Shown here: positions 8,290 to 20,132 of the stretch, one piece after another | Layout of the letters: every line of letters begins with the position of its first letter | Numbering within the stretch: position 1 is the stretch's first letter | Assembly: GCA_963707665.1 (NCBI GenBank) | Contig: CAVPQU010000013.1 | Span: forward strand, 34,945-98,944 | DNA: 64,000 bases | From: DATJCV01 sp963707665 | Lineage (GTDB): Bacteria; Pseudomonadota; Gammaproteobacteria; Burkholderiales; Burkholderiaceae_D | Direction of reading: 5' to 3' | Program-made: the position numbers and the translations under genes | The notes under the pieces: model-generated | The model's input: the letters and a program-made list of their open reading frames with translations, nothing else | Databases searched by the model: none | Told to the model about the DNA's origin: nothing

Positions 8290-9163
8290 TTATCCCCGCC
8301 GCTTGGTGGCGCCGAACAAGCCGTTCGGCATGACGAACAGCACCAGCAGGAACAGCACCATGCCGGTCAGTTCCTGCAAGGCCGAACTGAACAAGGTGAC
8401 CGTCATCGCTTCGGTAATCCCGAGCAGCATCGCCGCCAGCACCACGCCCGGCACCGAGCCGACCCCGGCCAGCACCGTGATGATGAAGGCCTTGATCGTC
8501 AGCGAATGGCCGAGCGGCGGCGAGATCACGCCGCTGGAAAAGATCGCGATGCCGGCAATGGTCGCCAGCACGCCGGCCACCAGGAACGACACCAGCTCGA
8601 CCTTGGCCGGGTTGATGCCCATCAGCTTGGCGGCGTCGCGGTTCGACGACACCGCGCGCACTGCGCGGCCGTACCAGCTGCGCGACAGCCACCAGCCGAG
8701 CACCGCGGCCACCGCCAGGCTCAGCACGAAAAACAGCAGCTCGGAAAACATGCTGTACAGGTTGCCGATCTGCAGCGCGTCCTGCATCGTCGCATTGCCG
8801 GTCGAACGGATGTCGCTGGCCCAGATCAGCAGCACGCCGTTGGTCAGAATCATGCCGAGCGCGAAGGTCAGCATCAGCGAATTCAATTCGCGGTTGCGTC
8901 TTGAGCCGCGACACCAAAAAGTAGACGATGGCCGCACAGGCGCAGACCACCACCAGCGCAATCGGCAGCGCCAGCAGCGGATTGACGCCGAAGCGGCTTT
9001 CCACCGTGTAGCCGACGTAGGCCGCCAGCAACACCAGCTCGCCGTGCGCCAGGTTGATGATGCGCATGGTGCCGAACGCCAGCGACAGCCCGAGCGCGAT
9101 CAGCGCATAGACGCCGCCGACCAGCGCGCCGGAATAAAGGGATTGCAGGATCAGTTCTGACAT
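8290..9163 (-). CDS. livH: branched-chain amino acid-type ABC transporter permease LivH, frameshifted
   Basis: About 290 residues after correction, starting at the ATG at 9163 (MSELILQSLYSG). The N-terminal frame gives ALVGGVYALIALGLSLAFGTMRIINLAHGE, typical of LivH. The frame changes near 8899, where an extra T on the plus strand lies between the codons for RLK and RNRELNSLML. The downstream frame continues through the EAA-like loop WYGRAVRAVSSNRDAAKLMGIN to the stop. The break is probably an error because both halves are fully conserved. It lies between livK and livM. Confidence 0.88.
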
Positions 9164-9316
9164 GGCAACCGTAATGAGGAAAAGCCGTTGTTTGAAAATG
9201 AGTGCAGCGCCCGCGACTGATGAAATCTGGCGTCGGATGGCGCCAGCCCGGCGGCGAAGCCGGTTACCCATTGCTCGCCGCCGGACAGCGGGCCAAAAAA
9301 CCAGCCCGCCGACTGC

Positions 9317-10489
9317 TTACCAGGGCACCGCCGGATACTCGAGCTTGCCGCTGGCATCGGCCGCCGGCGACACGATCACGATCTTGCCGTTCTCGTGCTG
9401 GCCCATGCGCTGCTGGAAGTTCGGGTTGTCACCGCTGGCGTCGAAGGTGACGCGGCCGATCAGCGTATCGCGGTCGGTCTTGCGCAGCTCTTCCGACAGG
9501 CCGCCCTTTTTCAGCGTGCCATTGTCGGCCGCGCGCGCGATCGCTTCGAACAGCAGCGTCGCCTTCACGTAGCCGAACTGCGCCAGGTAATCGACTTCCT
9601 TGTTGAACATGCGCTTGTAGGCATCGGCGAACTGCTTGCCCTCGACCGCCTTGTATTCGACCGGGTACGGCAGCATCGCGGTGCCGATCACGTTCGGCAT
9701 CAGGTCAGGGAAATCGGTCGCCATCTTCGGCATCGCCAGCGACCACAGGCCGACCATCGACTTCAGCTGCGGCTTCAGCACCTTGGCCGCGCGCAGGATG
9801 CCGACATAGTCGTTTTCGTAGCCGATCATCAGCAGCACTTCGGATTTGTCCTGCAGCTTGACCTTGTTGATGATCGGCTTGAAGTCGGTGATCGCCGGAT
9901 CGAACGCATGCGACGTGACCTTGATGCCCTTGGCGCTCAGGTCCTTCTCCACCGCCTTCGCCAGCTCGGCGGTGGCTTCCTTGGTCGAATAGACGATCGA
10001 TACCGACTTCGCCTGCATTTCTTCCAGCAGCTTTTCCACCGCGCGCTGGTAGCCGGCGGTGTTGTTGATGCGGAAGAAGGTCTTGTAGCCGCGCTTGGTC
10101 AATTCTTCGTCGACGCCGCCGGCGGTGATATAGGTCAGCTTCAGGCGGTTGGCCGCATCCGACGCCGGGCCGATGATGTTCGAGCCGTAGCCGCCGATGA
10201 TCGCGACCGCGCCCTGCGGCGCCAGCTTTTCGACCGCCGCCACCGCCTTGGCCGGCGCCGATTCGTCGTCGATGGTCACGTACTTGATGGTGTGCTTGCC
10301 GTTGGTGCGGTTGAAAATATCGACCGCGCTCTGGATCCCTTCATTGAAAGCATTGCCGGAGCGTGCGATGCTGCCGGTCAGCGGCATGTGGGCGCCGACG
10401 ATGAATTCTTCGGCGCTGGCACCGGTCACGGCGAAAGCCGCGCTCAATGCCAGGACCAGCTTCGATACCTTGCCTAGTTTCAATTGCAT
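9317..10489 (-). CDS. ABC transporter periplasmic substrate-binding protein (LivK/Peripla_BP_6 family)
   Basis: A 390-residue secreted protein. Residues 1-26 are a signal peptide (cleavage after TGASA), followed by the start FIVGAHMPLTGSIARSGNAF, typical of HAAT-family receptors, and the two-lobe type I fold with AIIGGYGSNIIGPASDAANRL around residue 95. The substrate cannot be assigned from sequence. It is separated from livH by about 150 bases, and its start is 28 bases from the end of the acyl-CoA ligase gene, so ligase and transporter are probably on one message. Confidence 0.92.
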   Translation of the reverse strand: MQLKLGKVSKLVLALSAAFAVTGASAEEFIVGAHMPLTGSIARSGNAFNEGIQSAVDIFNRTNGKHTIKYVTIDDESAPAKAVAAVEKLAPQGAVAIIGGYGSNIIGPASDAANRLKLTYITAGGVDEELTKRGYKTFFRINNTAGYQRAVEKLLEEMQAKSVSIVYSTKEATAELAKAVEKDLSAKGIKVTSHAFDPAITDFKPIINKVKLQDKSEVLLMIGYENDYVGILRAAKVLKPQLKSMVGLWSLAMPKMATDFPDLMPNVIGTAMLPYPVEYKAVEGKQFADAYKRMFNKEVDYLAQFGYVKATLLFEAIARAADNGTLKKGGLSEELRKTDRDTLIGRVTFDASGDNPNFQQRMGQHENGKIVIVSPAADASGKLEYPAVPW

Positions 10490-10517
10490 GTCTCTTCCTT
10501 TTTCATTAAAAAATACG

Positions 10518-12065
<1,548 letters not shown>

Positions 12066-12168
12066 GCTGGTTTCTCCCATCGGTTGTACGGTGCCGTAGC
12101 ACGGTCTTATTGCGGGCCGGATCGGCATCGACGCGATACTCGCATGACGGTCGCAAAAAATCAAATGA

Positions 12169-12183
12169 CAGAATTTAATTCTG
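12169..12183. promoter_or_regulatory. 15-bp palindrome, candidate operator
   Basis: CAGAATTTAATTCTG is a perfect 7-1-7 palindrome in the divergent region between the acyl-CoA ligase and gcdH. It could be an operator for the IclR protein or another regulator of the two units; no experimental link is implied. Confidence 0.4.
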
Positions 12184-12306
12184 CAGTACGGAACTAAATA
12201 TACAGATTTTTACCAGGAAAGACGACGTATGCTTGGTTGAAATTTTATTTTTTTAACGACTAAGCAAGCACAAGTAATTGATTTATATAATTTTTATACA
12301 GATCGA

Positions 12307-12335
12307 TTGACATCGTTGGGCGCAGCAAATAGAGT
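12307..12335 (+). promoter_or_regulatory. sigma-70-type promoter of gcdH
   Basis: TTGACA at 12307-12312 and TAGAGT at 12330-12335, spaced by 17 bp, point rightward to gcdH about 105 bp downstream. A 9-bp sequence TACGGAACT at 12187-12195 recurs inverted as AGTTCCGTA at 12333-12341, partly over the -10 box. Confidence 0.55.
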
Positions 12336-12351
12336 TCCGTATCTTTATGTT

Positions 12352-12372
12352 TTATTCCAATACGTGGAATAA
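12352..12372. promoter_or_regulatory. inverted repeat downstream of the gcdH promoter, candidate operator
   Basis: TTATTCCA and TGGAATAA form a perfect 8-bp inverted repeat around a 5-bp spacer, just after the predicted transcription start. A regulator bound here would block transcription of gcdH. Confidence 0.42.
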
Positions 12373-12439
12373 CGCTGAGTCATTTTTCATCCAATTCCGT
12401 TTTCATCCGGCTTTCCTTATTTATTTTCAGGAACCTGAC

Positions 12440-13619
12440 ATGAGCCACAAACCCCGTTTCCACTGGGATGATCCGTTGCTGCTGGAGCAGCAGCTGAGCG
12501 CCGACGAGCGCGCGGTGCGCGCGGCGACCGCCGCCTATTGCCAGGAGCAGCTGGCGCCGCGCGTGCTCGACGCCTTTCGCCACGAGCGCACCGATCCGGC
12601 GATCTTTCGCGAAATGGGCGCACTCGGCTTGTTGGGGCCGACGATTCCCGAGCAGTATGGCGGCCCCGGCTTGAACTATGTCGCCTATGGCGTGATCGCG
12701 CGCGAAGTCGAGCGCGTCGATTCCGGCTACCGCTCGATGATGAGCGTGCAATCGTCGCTGGTGATGGTGCCGATCTATGCATTCGGCAACGAGCAAACAA
12801 AGCAGAAATATTTGCCGCAGCTGGCGTCCGGCGCATGCGATCGGCTGCTTCGGCTTGACCGAACCGGACCACGGCTCCGATCCCGGCTCGATGGTGACGC
12901 GCGCCAAGAAAGTGGCGGGCGGCTATGCGCTGACTGGCAGCAAGATGTGGATTTCGAATTCGCCGATCGCCGATGTGTTCGTGGTCTGGGCGAAAGATGA
13001 CGACGGCGCGATCCGCGGCTTCGTGCTGGAAAAAGGCTGGAAGGGGCTGTCCGCGCCGGCGATCCACGGCAAGGTCGGCTTGCGGGCCTCGATCACCGGC
13101 GAAATCGTGATGGACGCCGTATTTTGCCCCGAAGAAAACGCGTTTCCGGAGGTGCGCGGCTTGAAGGGGCCGTTTACCTGCCTGAATTCGGCGCGCTATG
13201 GGATTGCCTGGGGTGCACTCGGCGCGGCCGAAGATTGCTGGCACCGTGCACGCCAGTATGTGCTGGACCGGAATCAGTTTGGTAAACCGTTGGCGGCGAA
13301 CCAATTGATCCAGAAAAAGCTGGCCGACATGCAAACTGAAATTGCACTCGGCTTGCAAGGGTGTTTGCGGCTGGGGCGGATGAAAGATGACGGCAGCGCG
13401 GCAGTCGAAATCACGTCGCTGCTGAAGCGCAATTCGTGCGGCAAGGCGTTGGACATTGCGCGGCTGGCGCGCGACATGATGGGCGGCAATGGCATTTCCG
13501 ATGAATTCGGCGTCGCCCGCCATTTGGTCAACCTCGAAGTGGTCAACACTTATGAAGGCACGCACGATATCCATGCGTTGATCCTGGGGCGCGCGCAAAC
13601 CGGCATCGCCGCGTTCTGA
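12440..13619 (+). CDS. gcdH: glutaryl-CoA dehydrogenase, frameshifted
   Basis: About 392 residues after correction. This FAD enzyme oxidises and decarboxylates glutaryl-CoA to crotonyl-CoA. Family-specific pieces include [50 protein letters not shown] and the end [33 protein letters not shown], the glutaryl-CoA signature with its catalytic Glu. The frame breaks at about 12839, where an extra G lies between the codons for GAC and IGCFGL. The ATG at 12440 is chosen to give the usual start [12 protein letters not shown]. It faces away from the ligase and transporter genes and lies first in the rightward dehydrogenase set. Confidence 0.9.
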
Positions 13620-13625
13620 TATAAC

Positions 13626-13686
13626 GGGAGTATTTTTAAAGTCGCTTGCATTTTGTCCGTCATAGGCCAATTTTTTGGCATACCCC
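13626..13686. repeat. spaced-heptamer intergenic element, variant copy B (inverted heptamers)
   Basis: ATACCCC at 13680-13686 with TTTTTTGGC before it matches the right end of the other copies. Exactly 53 bases upstream, at 13627-13633, stands GGAGTAT, the reverse complement of the expected heptamer. The two ends could therefore pair with each other in this copy. It lies between gcdH and the next acyl-CoA dehydrogenase gene. Confidence 0.5.
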
Positions 13687-13759
13687 CTCTATAAAAGTAA
13701 AAAGCGATGACCGATATTCATCGCAGCAGCAAGCCGTCGCGACAACCACACGAGGACTT

Positions 13760-14969
13760 ATGGACCTGAATTTCACCGCCGCCGAAACCGCGTTCCGCCA
13801 GCAGGTGCGCGAGTTTCTCGCGCAATCCCTGCCGGCCGATATCAGCCACAAGGTGCACAACGGCTTGATCCTGGAGCGCGACGATTACGTGCGCTGGCAG
13901 CGCATCCTGCATGCGCAAGGCTGGGGCGGCCCGGCATGGCCGGTGGAATTCGGTGGCACCGGCTGGAACGCGGTGCAGCAATACATCTTCGAGGAAGAAA
14001 GCGCGGCGGCCGGCGCGCCGCGCGCGATTCCGTTCGGCCTGAAGATGGTGGCGCCGGTGATCATGACGTTCGGCTCGAAAGAACAGCAGCAGCGTTTCCT
14101 GCCGAAGATCCTGGCGGCCGAGGAATGGTGGTGCCAGGGCTATTCGGAGCCCGGTTCCGGCTCCGACCTGGCGTCAGTGAAAACCCGTGCCGAGCGCATC
14201 CGCGCCGACGATGGCGAGTTCTACCTGGTCAATGGCCAGAAAACCTGGACCACGCTCGGCCAGTATGCCGACTGGATCTTCTGCCTGGTGCGCACCGATC
14301 CGGCGGCCAAGGCCGCAGCGCGGGATTTCCTTTTTGCTGATCGACATGAAGACGCCCGGCGTCACGGTGCGCCCGATCATCACCATGGACGGCGCCCACG
14401 AAGTCAACGAAGTCTGGCTGGAAAACGTGCGGGTGCCGGCGGCCAACCTGATCGGCGAAGAAAACCAGGGCTGGACCTACGCCAAGTTCTTGCTCGGCCA
14501 CGAACGCACCAACATCGCCGGCATCGGCATCGCCAAGCGCGAACTGGCACGGCTGAAACGAATCGCCGCGCAGGAAATCAAGAATGGCGAGCCGCTGTTG
14601 CGCGACCCGCTGTTCGCGGCGCGTATCGCGCAAGTCGAAATCGACCTGACCGCGCTGGAAATCACCAACCTGCGCGTGCTGTCGGCCGAAGCCGAGCGGC
14701 GCGCACCGGGACCAGAAGCCTCGATCCTGAAGGTCAAGGGCACCGAAATCCAGCAAGCGATCACCGAGCTGCTGGTGCAGGCGGCGGGTCCGCACGCGTT
14801 GCCGCTGCGGCGCGAAGCGATGGCCGCCGGCTACCAGGGCGATCAGGTAGGACCGGCTTACGCCGCACCACTGGCCGCGAATTACCTGAACATGCGCAAG
14901 CTGTCGATTTACGGCGGCTCGAACGAGATTCAAAAGAACATCATCGCCAAGATGATTTTGGGAATCTGA
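13760..14969 (+). CDS. acyl-CoA dehydrogenase, pimeloyl-CoA dehydrogenase large-subunit-like, frameshifted
   Basis: About 402 residues after correction, starting at ATG 13760 with CGAGGA upstream. The start MDLNFTAAETAFRQQVREFL and the segments GWGGPAWPVEFGGTGWN, QGYSEPGSGSDLASVKTRAE and FLLGHERTNIAGIG are typical of the large subunit of PimC/PimD-type dehydrogenases, which introduce a double bond into dicarboxylyl-CoA. The frame changes near 14331 (extra base before the codons for GISFLLIDMKTPGV). The end YGGSNEIQKNIIAKMILGI is complete. The partner small subunit follows at 15099. Confidence 0.85.
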
Positions 14970-15098
14970 CGAGTTGTGCATTTTATGTATTGCGGACTGA
15001 GTTTGTGAGCCGTCGCAGCGCGGTGAATTACTCTGTCCTCAACTGATTAACACTGCGCGCCAGCACTTCACCCCAACAGAACAACACCAGGACCCGAT

Positions 15099-16233
15099 AT
15101 GGATTTCACCTTCAGCGAAGAACAGCAGATGCTGCTGGAAACCACGCGTCGCTTCGTCGCCGGCGACATCGGCTTCGACGCGCGGCGCCAGTCGCTCGGG
15201 CCAGCGGCCGAAGGCTTCAGCCGCACCGCCTGGCAGGGCTTCGCCGACCTGGGCTTGCTGGCGCTGCAGGTGCCGGAAGCCGACGGCGGACTCGGCGGCA
15301 GCGCGCTCGATACGATGCTGGTGATGAATGCACTGGGCGAAGGCCTGGTGCTGGAGCCGTACCTGGCCAGCGCAGTGCTGGCGACCAAGACCGTCGCCGC
15401 GCTCGGCAGCGCAGAGCAGCGCGCACGACTGCTGCCGGCGCTGGCCACCGGCGAAGCGATCGCGGTGCTGGCGCACGACGAGCCAGCGACCCGCTTCGAC
15501 CCGCTGGCGCTCGAAACCCAGGCCACGCCGCACGCCGGCGGCTACCTGCTGTCCGGCCACAAGAGCGTGATTGTGCATGCGCCATCGGCCGATACGCTGC
15601 TGGTGAGCGCGCGCCTGGGAGAGAAAGACCACGCTACGCTCGGCGTATTCGAGGTGCCGCGCGACGCTGCCGGGGTACGGGTCAGCAGCTATCGCACCGT
15701 CGACGGCGTAGCCGCCGGCGACATCCGATTCGAGCAAGTGCAGCTTGGCCGCCGGCGCGCTGCTGGGCAAGGACCACCAGGACGCCGGCGCCGCGCTGTC
15801 GGCGATTCTGGATGCCGGGCTGGCCGCGGTCTGCGCCGAAGCGGTCGGCGCGCTGGACCGGGTGCTGGCCGCCACCGTCGAATACACCCGCACCCGCAAG
15901 CAGTTCGGCGTGCCGATCGCCAGCTTCCAGGCGCTGCAGCACCGGATGGCGGACATGGTGCTGCACATCGAACAGGCGCGTTCGATGAGCTATCTGGCGG
16001 CGGTGCGCTGCCAGGAGCATGATCCCGCGGCGCGCGGCGCGGCGCTGTCGGCGGCCAAGGTCGTGGTCGGCCAGGCCTGCCGCTTCGTCGGCCAGCAGGC
16101 GGTGCAGCTGCACGGCGGCATGGGCGTTTCCGACGAACTCGATGTCAGCCATTATTTCAAGCGGCTGATGGCAATTGAGCTGCAGTTCGGCAGCACCGAC
16201 TGGCACCTGGAGCGCTACGCGCGCCAGCTGTAA
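15099..16233 (+). CDS. acyl-CoA dehydrogenase, pimeloyl-CoA dehydrogenase small-subunit-like, frameshifted
   Basis: About 377 residues after correction. The start MDFTFSEEQQMLLETTRRFV and the C-terminal half (TRTRKQFGVPIASFQALQHRMADM, GMGVSDELDVSHYFKRL) belong to the small subunit class that pairs with the preceding gene. The frame breaks near 15745 (CTTGG where CTGG is expected) between the codons for FEQVQL and AAGALLGKD. The 129 bases separating it from the large subunit show no gene. Together with glutaryl-CoA dehydrogenase it suggests oxidation of odd-chain dicarboxylic acids such as pimelate to glutaryl-CoA and crotonyl-CoA; hydratase and thiolase genes are not in the window. Confidence 0.85.
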
Positions 16234-16249
16234 GCAGCTTCCAGCTGCC

Positions 16250-17002
16250 CTAATGCCGTTCCTGTTCGTCCTTGGCGAGCGGGACGGCTGCTCCGGCAGT
16301 ACGCTTGCGCAGTCGCATGTTGAGCGTCTCGACCAGCACCGAGAACGCCATCGCCGAGTAGACGTAGCCCTTCGGCACGTGATGGCCGAAGCCGTCCGCG
16401 ATCAGCACCACCGCCACCACCACCAGGAACGCCAGCGCCAGCATCTTGATGGTCGGATGCTCGGACACGAAGCGCCCGATCGGCGCCGCGAACAGCATCA
16501 TCAGTGCCACCGACACCACCACCGCGGCGATCATCACCTCGATCTGGTCGGCCATGCCGACCGCGGTGATGATCGAATCCAGCGAGAACACGATGTCGAT
16601 CACCATGATCTGCAGGATCACCGCGGCGAATGTCGCCGCCACCTTGCCGGCGCCATGCTCTTCGCCGCCTTCCAGCGTCTGATGGATTTCGCCGACGCTC
16701 TTCCATAGCAGGAACAGGCCACCGGCAATCAGGATCAGCGCGCGTCCCGACATCTCGTGCCCCAGCACGGTAAACAGCGGAGCGGTGAAGCCAATGATCC
16801 AGGACAGCGTCAGCAGCAGGCCGATGCGCATGAACATCGCGGCGAACAGACCGAGGCGGCGCGCCGTTTCGCGCTGCGACGGCGGCAGCTTGTCGACCAG
16901 GATCGAAATGAAGATGATGTTGTCGATGCCCAGCACCAGTTCAAGTGCGGTCAGGGTGGCGAATGCCATCCACACTTGCGGATCGGTCAGCAGTTCCAGC
17001 AT
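16250..17002 (-). CDS. TerC-family integral membrane protein
   Basis: A 250-residue protein with about seven hydrophobic helices and the family's charged membrane motifs ELVLGIDNIIFISIL near residue 20 and QIMVIDIVFSLDSIITAVG near residue 130, whose paired Asp residues are thought to handle metal ions. TerC relatives export manganese or support tellurite resistance and exoenzyme metalation. The ATG at 17002 is chosen because the first helix begins shortly after; 17017 is an alternative. It is convergent with pimD-like (17 bases apart) and divergent from nhaR. Confidence 0.88.
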   Translation of the reverse strand: MLELLTDPQVWMAFATLTALELVLGIDNIIFISILVDKLPPSQRETARRLGLFAAMFMRIGLLLTLSWIIGFTAPLFTVLGHEMSGRALILIAGGLFLLWKSVGEIHQTLEGGEEHGAGKVAATFAAVILQIMVIDIVFSLDSIITAVGMADQIEVMIAAVVVSVALMMLFAAPIGRFVSEHPTIKMLALAFLVVVAVVLIADGFGHHVPKGYVYSAMAFSVLVETLNMRLRKRTAGAAVPLAKDEQERH

Positions 17003-17103
17003 GAAAAACCCTGGCAAAAAATGAATGAAGCCAGCATGGTAGCGCTATTCATTTTCATTAAAAAGCGAAGATAATTGAACGATTACTTCGAAAAAACAGA
17101 AAT

Positions 17104-18062
17104 ATGAAATCGGCAACCCTGAATTTCCGTCACCTCTATTACTTCTGGGTGGTGGCCCAGGAAGGCAGCGTCACGGCCGCCGCCGCCCGGCTCGGTGTGG
17201 CGGTGCAGACCATCAGCACCCAGCTCGGCCTGCTCGAACAGTCGCTCGGCAAGTCGCTGCTGGCGCCGCAGGGCCGGCGCCTGACGCCGACCGAAGCCGG
17301 GCGCACCGCGCTGGCGTATGCCGACCAGATCTTCCTGCTGGGCGAGCAGATGCAGGAAGCGCTGGTCGAGAGCGACGGCAGCGACGCCATGCGGCTGACG
17401 GTCGGCATCTCGAATTCCCTGCCGAAACTGACCGCCTATCGCCTGCTGGAGGCGGCGCTGCGGCTGCCGCAGGCGATCCGGCTGGTGTGCTACGAAGACC
17501 AGTTCGAATCGCTGCTGGCCGACCTGGCGCTGCACAAGCTGGACGTGGTGCTGACCGACCGCCCGGTCAGTCCCGGCAGCGCGCTGCGCGTGTTCAGCCA
17601 CCTGCTGGGCGAGAGCGAACTGACGCTGTTCGGCACGCCCGAACTGGCGGCCCGCTACGGCCCGGCTTTCCCGGCAGCCTGAACGGCGCGCCGTTGCTGC
17701 TGCCGACCCGCAACAATGCGATGCGCGGCCGCATCGAGCAATGGTTCGAGGCCGGCGGCCTGCGTCCGCAGGTGATCGGCGAATTCGAGGACAACGCGCT
17801 ATTGAATACCTTCGGCCGCAGCGGGCGCGGCCTGTTTTTCGCGCCGGCGGCGATGGCCGATGAAGTGGCGGACCAGCTCGGCGCGTTGCCGGTGGGCGTC
17901 ATCGCGCAATTGCGCGAGCCGGTGTATGCGATCTCCAGCGAGCGCAAGATCCGCCATCCGGCGGTCGAGGCGATCCTGTCGGCGCCGCACGGCGGCCTGT
18001 TCGCGCCACCGGAACGCCTGATCCGGCCCCCTCTTCAGCGCGCCACGGGAAAGTCGAAGTAG
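17104..18062 (+). CDS. nhaR: LysR-family regulator NhaR, frameshifted
   Basis: About 319 residues after restoring one base. The N-terminal helix-turn-helix (LNFRHLYYFWVVAQEGSVTAAAARLGVAVQTISTQLGLLE) and the following LGKSLLAPQGRRLTPTEAGR are typical of NhaR, the sodium/pH-responsive activator. One base appears missing near 17670, where RYGPAFP must join GSLNGAPLLLPTRNN in another frame. This is one of only three apparent deletions in the window. No nhaA antiporter gene is adjacent. The 3' end overlaps the end of the convergent dipeptidase gene by 28 bases. Confidence 0.85.
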
Positions 18063-18788
18063 GTATCCGGAAACGGTTCGCGCTCGAGCGTGAAATGCCA
18101 CCACTCCTTGTCGTAATTGCGAAAGCCGTGCTTGTTCATCGCCTTCAGCAACAGCGCCCGGTTGCGCTGCGCCAGCGGACCGATATCCGGACTGGCGGTA
18201 TGCGAGCGTTCCTCGAAGCAATCGTAGCCGGTGCCCATGTCGATGCCGCCGTCGGCGAAACGCTGTTCGTACGGGCCGGCGCAATCGGCGAGCGCCATGC
18301 CGGGCCGCCACGTTGCCCGAGGGCGCGCCTGCGGCCCAGTCAGGGTCAGGTCGACGGTGCTGCCGCGCGAATGGCCGGAGCGATGGGCGACGTAGCCGAG
18401 TGTCATGAAACTGGTTCTTGTTCAGGCGCGGATAGAATTCGGCCTTGGCCGGATCGCCGGGCGCCTGCGCCCATTCGGCGAAATCCCTGACGCCGCGCTC
18501 CGGCCGGTAGCAGTCGAACACCTGCAGCCCATACCCATGCGGCCGCAGGTCGGCCTGTACTCGCGCCAGCGCGGCGGCCGCCGTCCGGGTCAGGATGCAT
18601 TCGCCGCTGTCATAACCGCGCACCCGGCGGCCGACGAAATTGTGACCACTGAAATAACGCATGTCCTGGATGATCGTGGCCTCGACATCGCGCAGATGGA
18701 CGAAACCGTCCGGCATCGTTTGCGCCGGCACATTGAGCGGCAGGATAACGGCAGCACACCATGCCGCCAGCAAAATGCATTTCTTCAT
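18035..18788 (-). CDS. D-alanyl-D-alanine dipeptidase (VanX/DdpX family), frameshifted
   Basis: About 250 residues after correction. Residues 1-22 form a signal peptide (MKKCILLAAWCAAVILPLNVPAQ), so the enzyme acts in the periplasm. The zinc site is visible as SGHSRGSTVDLTL (His and Asp ligands) and EWWHFTL (Glu and His) near the end, with the substrate Arg region VFDCYRPERGV before. It should cleave D-Ala-D-Ala, recycling cell-wall dipeptide. The frame breaks at about 18407 (one extra base between KNQF and MTLGYVAHRSGHS). It overlaps the end of nhaR. Confidence 0.87.
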
Positions 18789-18951
18789 GTGAAATACCGG
18801 TGAATACGCGGCACGGAGCCGGATCTGATCAGGTGGCGGTTTTTCCCGTTGCGGTGAATTCTGGAAAAACAAAGCCACAAGTATTCCGCAGCCACGCACC
18901 GGCCGGCAAGAAAATTCGGCGTGCCACAGCGATCTAACGGTCTGCCCCGCC

Positions 18952-19758
18952 CTATGCCGGCGGCTTCGATTGTGCACTGGTCAATTCAGCGCGGATTTGC
19001 CGCAATTTGGCCTTGACCCGGGTCGCATTCTCCTCACCCATGCGCAACAAGATCTTGCGTCCTGCCGACTGTTCTTCCAGTTCCGGATCGGCGAACTGAT
19101 ACAGCACGTGCGGCTGGACCAGCATTAGCGGCGCTTCCACCTGCGGCGCGGCCAGCAGGTGGTCGATGACCGCCACCAGGCGGTCGTTGAAGTAACCCTC
19201 GGGATATCCCAGGTCCTGATAGGCGCGCTGAAACAGCGGATAGAATCGCACATAGAGCGCGACGATATCCTTGGCATCGACCACCTCGGCCAGACGCACA
19301 TAGGGCGTATAGCGCGCGGCATTTCCGGGCGAGATCGCCAGATTTTCCCCTTGCCCCGCGATGCGGAATCCGCCCGCGACCGGTTTGGTGGGAAGCAGCC
19401 GTGCCGCCATCGTCTTGCGCGGCAGATTATCGATCGTCACCACGATATGACGTACCATTTCCTGTGGCCGCAAGAGATTTTTTAGCAAAGGGTCTCCGAA
19501 CAGGCCTGACAGCGCCTCCCATATTGCCGTATCGCTCTGATTCAGGGCGGGAAGCGCTTCCGGTTTGAGCGGAGCACCCAGGTTTTCCGGAATCGGATAA
19601 TGGGCGGGCGACTCTGGCTTCACGGCGGCAGGCGGTGGCTCCTCGACCGTGGGCTGCGATTTCGGTGCCTGGTTTTGCCCCTGTTGCCAGAAATAAATCC
19701 CGATCGCGGCGCCGGCCAGAAGGACCGCTGCAAGCAGCCATCCGGTGATCTTGCTCAT
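18952..19758 (-). CDS. DUF3014 membrane-anchored protein
   Basis: A 268-residue protein with one N-terminal membrane helix (residues 6-25, ITGWLLAAVLLAGAAIGIYFW), a Pro/Glu-rich linker, then a conserved domain (LFGDPLLKNLLRPQEMVRHIVVTIDNLPR, FRIAGQGE, YVRFYPLFQRAYQDLGYPEGYFNDRLVAVIDHLL) that matches DUF3014. It most likely faces the periplasm; function is unknown. The ATG at 19758 is supported by AGGAG eight bases upstream; a longer frame reaching 19884 has no better start. It is transcribed away from miaB. Confidence 0.8.
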   Translation of the reverse strand: MSKITGWLLAAVLLAGAAIGIYFWQQGQNQAPKSQPTVEEPPPAAVKPESPAHYPIPENLGAPLKPEALPALNQSDTAIWEALSGLFGDPLLKNLLRPQEMVRHIVVTIDNLPRKTMAARLLPTKPVAGGFRIAGQGENLAISPGNAARYTPYVRLAEVVDAKDIVALYVRFYPLFQRAYQDLGYPEGYFNDRLVAVIDHLLAAPQVEAPLMLVQPHVLYQFADPELEEQSAGRKILLRMGEENATRVKAKLRQIRAELTSAQSKPPA

Positions 19759-20010
19759 TGCTGTTCTCCTATGGAAAAAGAGAGTCGGCATGTTGTGCAC
19801 AAGGGCAGGATAGCCCATACCGCCGTTCTGAAAAAGCGCCGTCCTCCGCACCCATTGGTGGGTGGCGCACCGCCGCTTCGCCAAACCCCGAATTTCACCG
19901 TAATCAGCGTGCCGGGATGCCCTGCGCCACCCAGAAATCCCAGTTCGCCGCTATGTGTTGCGAAGGATAGGGGCGGACCGCACCCTGCCAAGGCAAGCCA
20001 CCCCCGATGC

Positions 20011-20016
20011 TATAAT
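20011..20016 (+). promoter_or_regulatory. possible -10 box ahead of the small secreted protein and miaB
   Basis: TATAAT in the 374-base gap between the DUF3014 gene and the next gene. No good -35 hexamer is visible at 17 bp. Downstream, GGTGGTGA at 20063-20070 and TCACCACC at 20097-20104 could form a leader hairpin. Nothing else was recognised in this gap. Confidence 0.35.
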
Positions 20017-20132
20017 CCAAAGCTTGCGTCTGACGCATGATTGCCGCGCCCAGCGCCGCTTTGGTGGTGATTTTGCGATTGTGGTGGCTACGACTTTCAC
20101 CACCTTCCAAGCTCACCAAAACGGGGTTTGCC

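Noticed and set aside
7132..8904. Long open frame of 590 codons on the plus strand across livM and livH
   Set aside because: It is rich in His, Gln and Arg with no recognisable domain and is antisense to well-conserved permease genes; such frames are common in GC-rich DNA.
19759..20132. tRNA or small RNA gene before miaB
   Set aside because: No cloverleaf elements or TTCGA loop are visible; only a lone TATAAT and an 8-bp hairpin can be pointed out.
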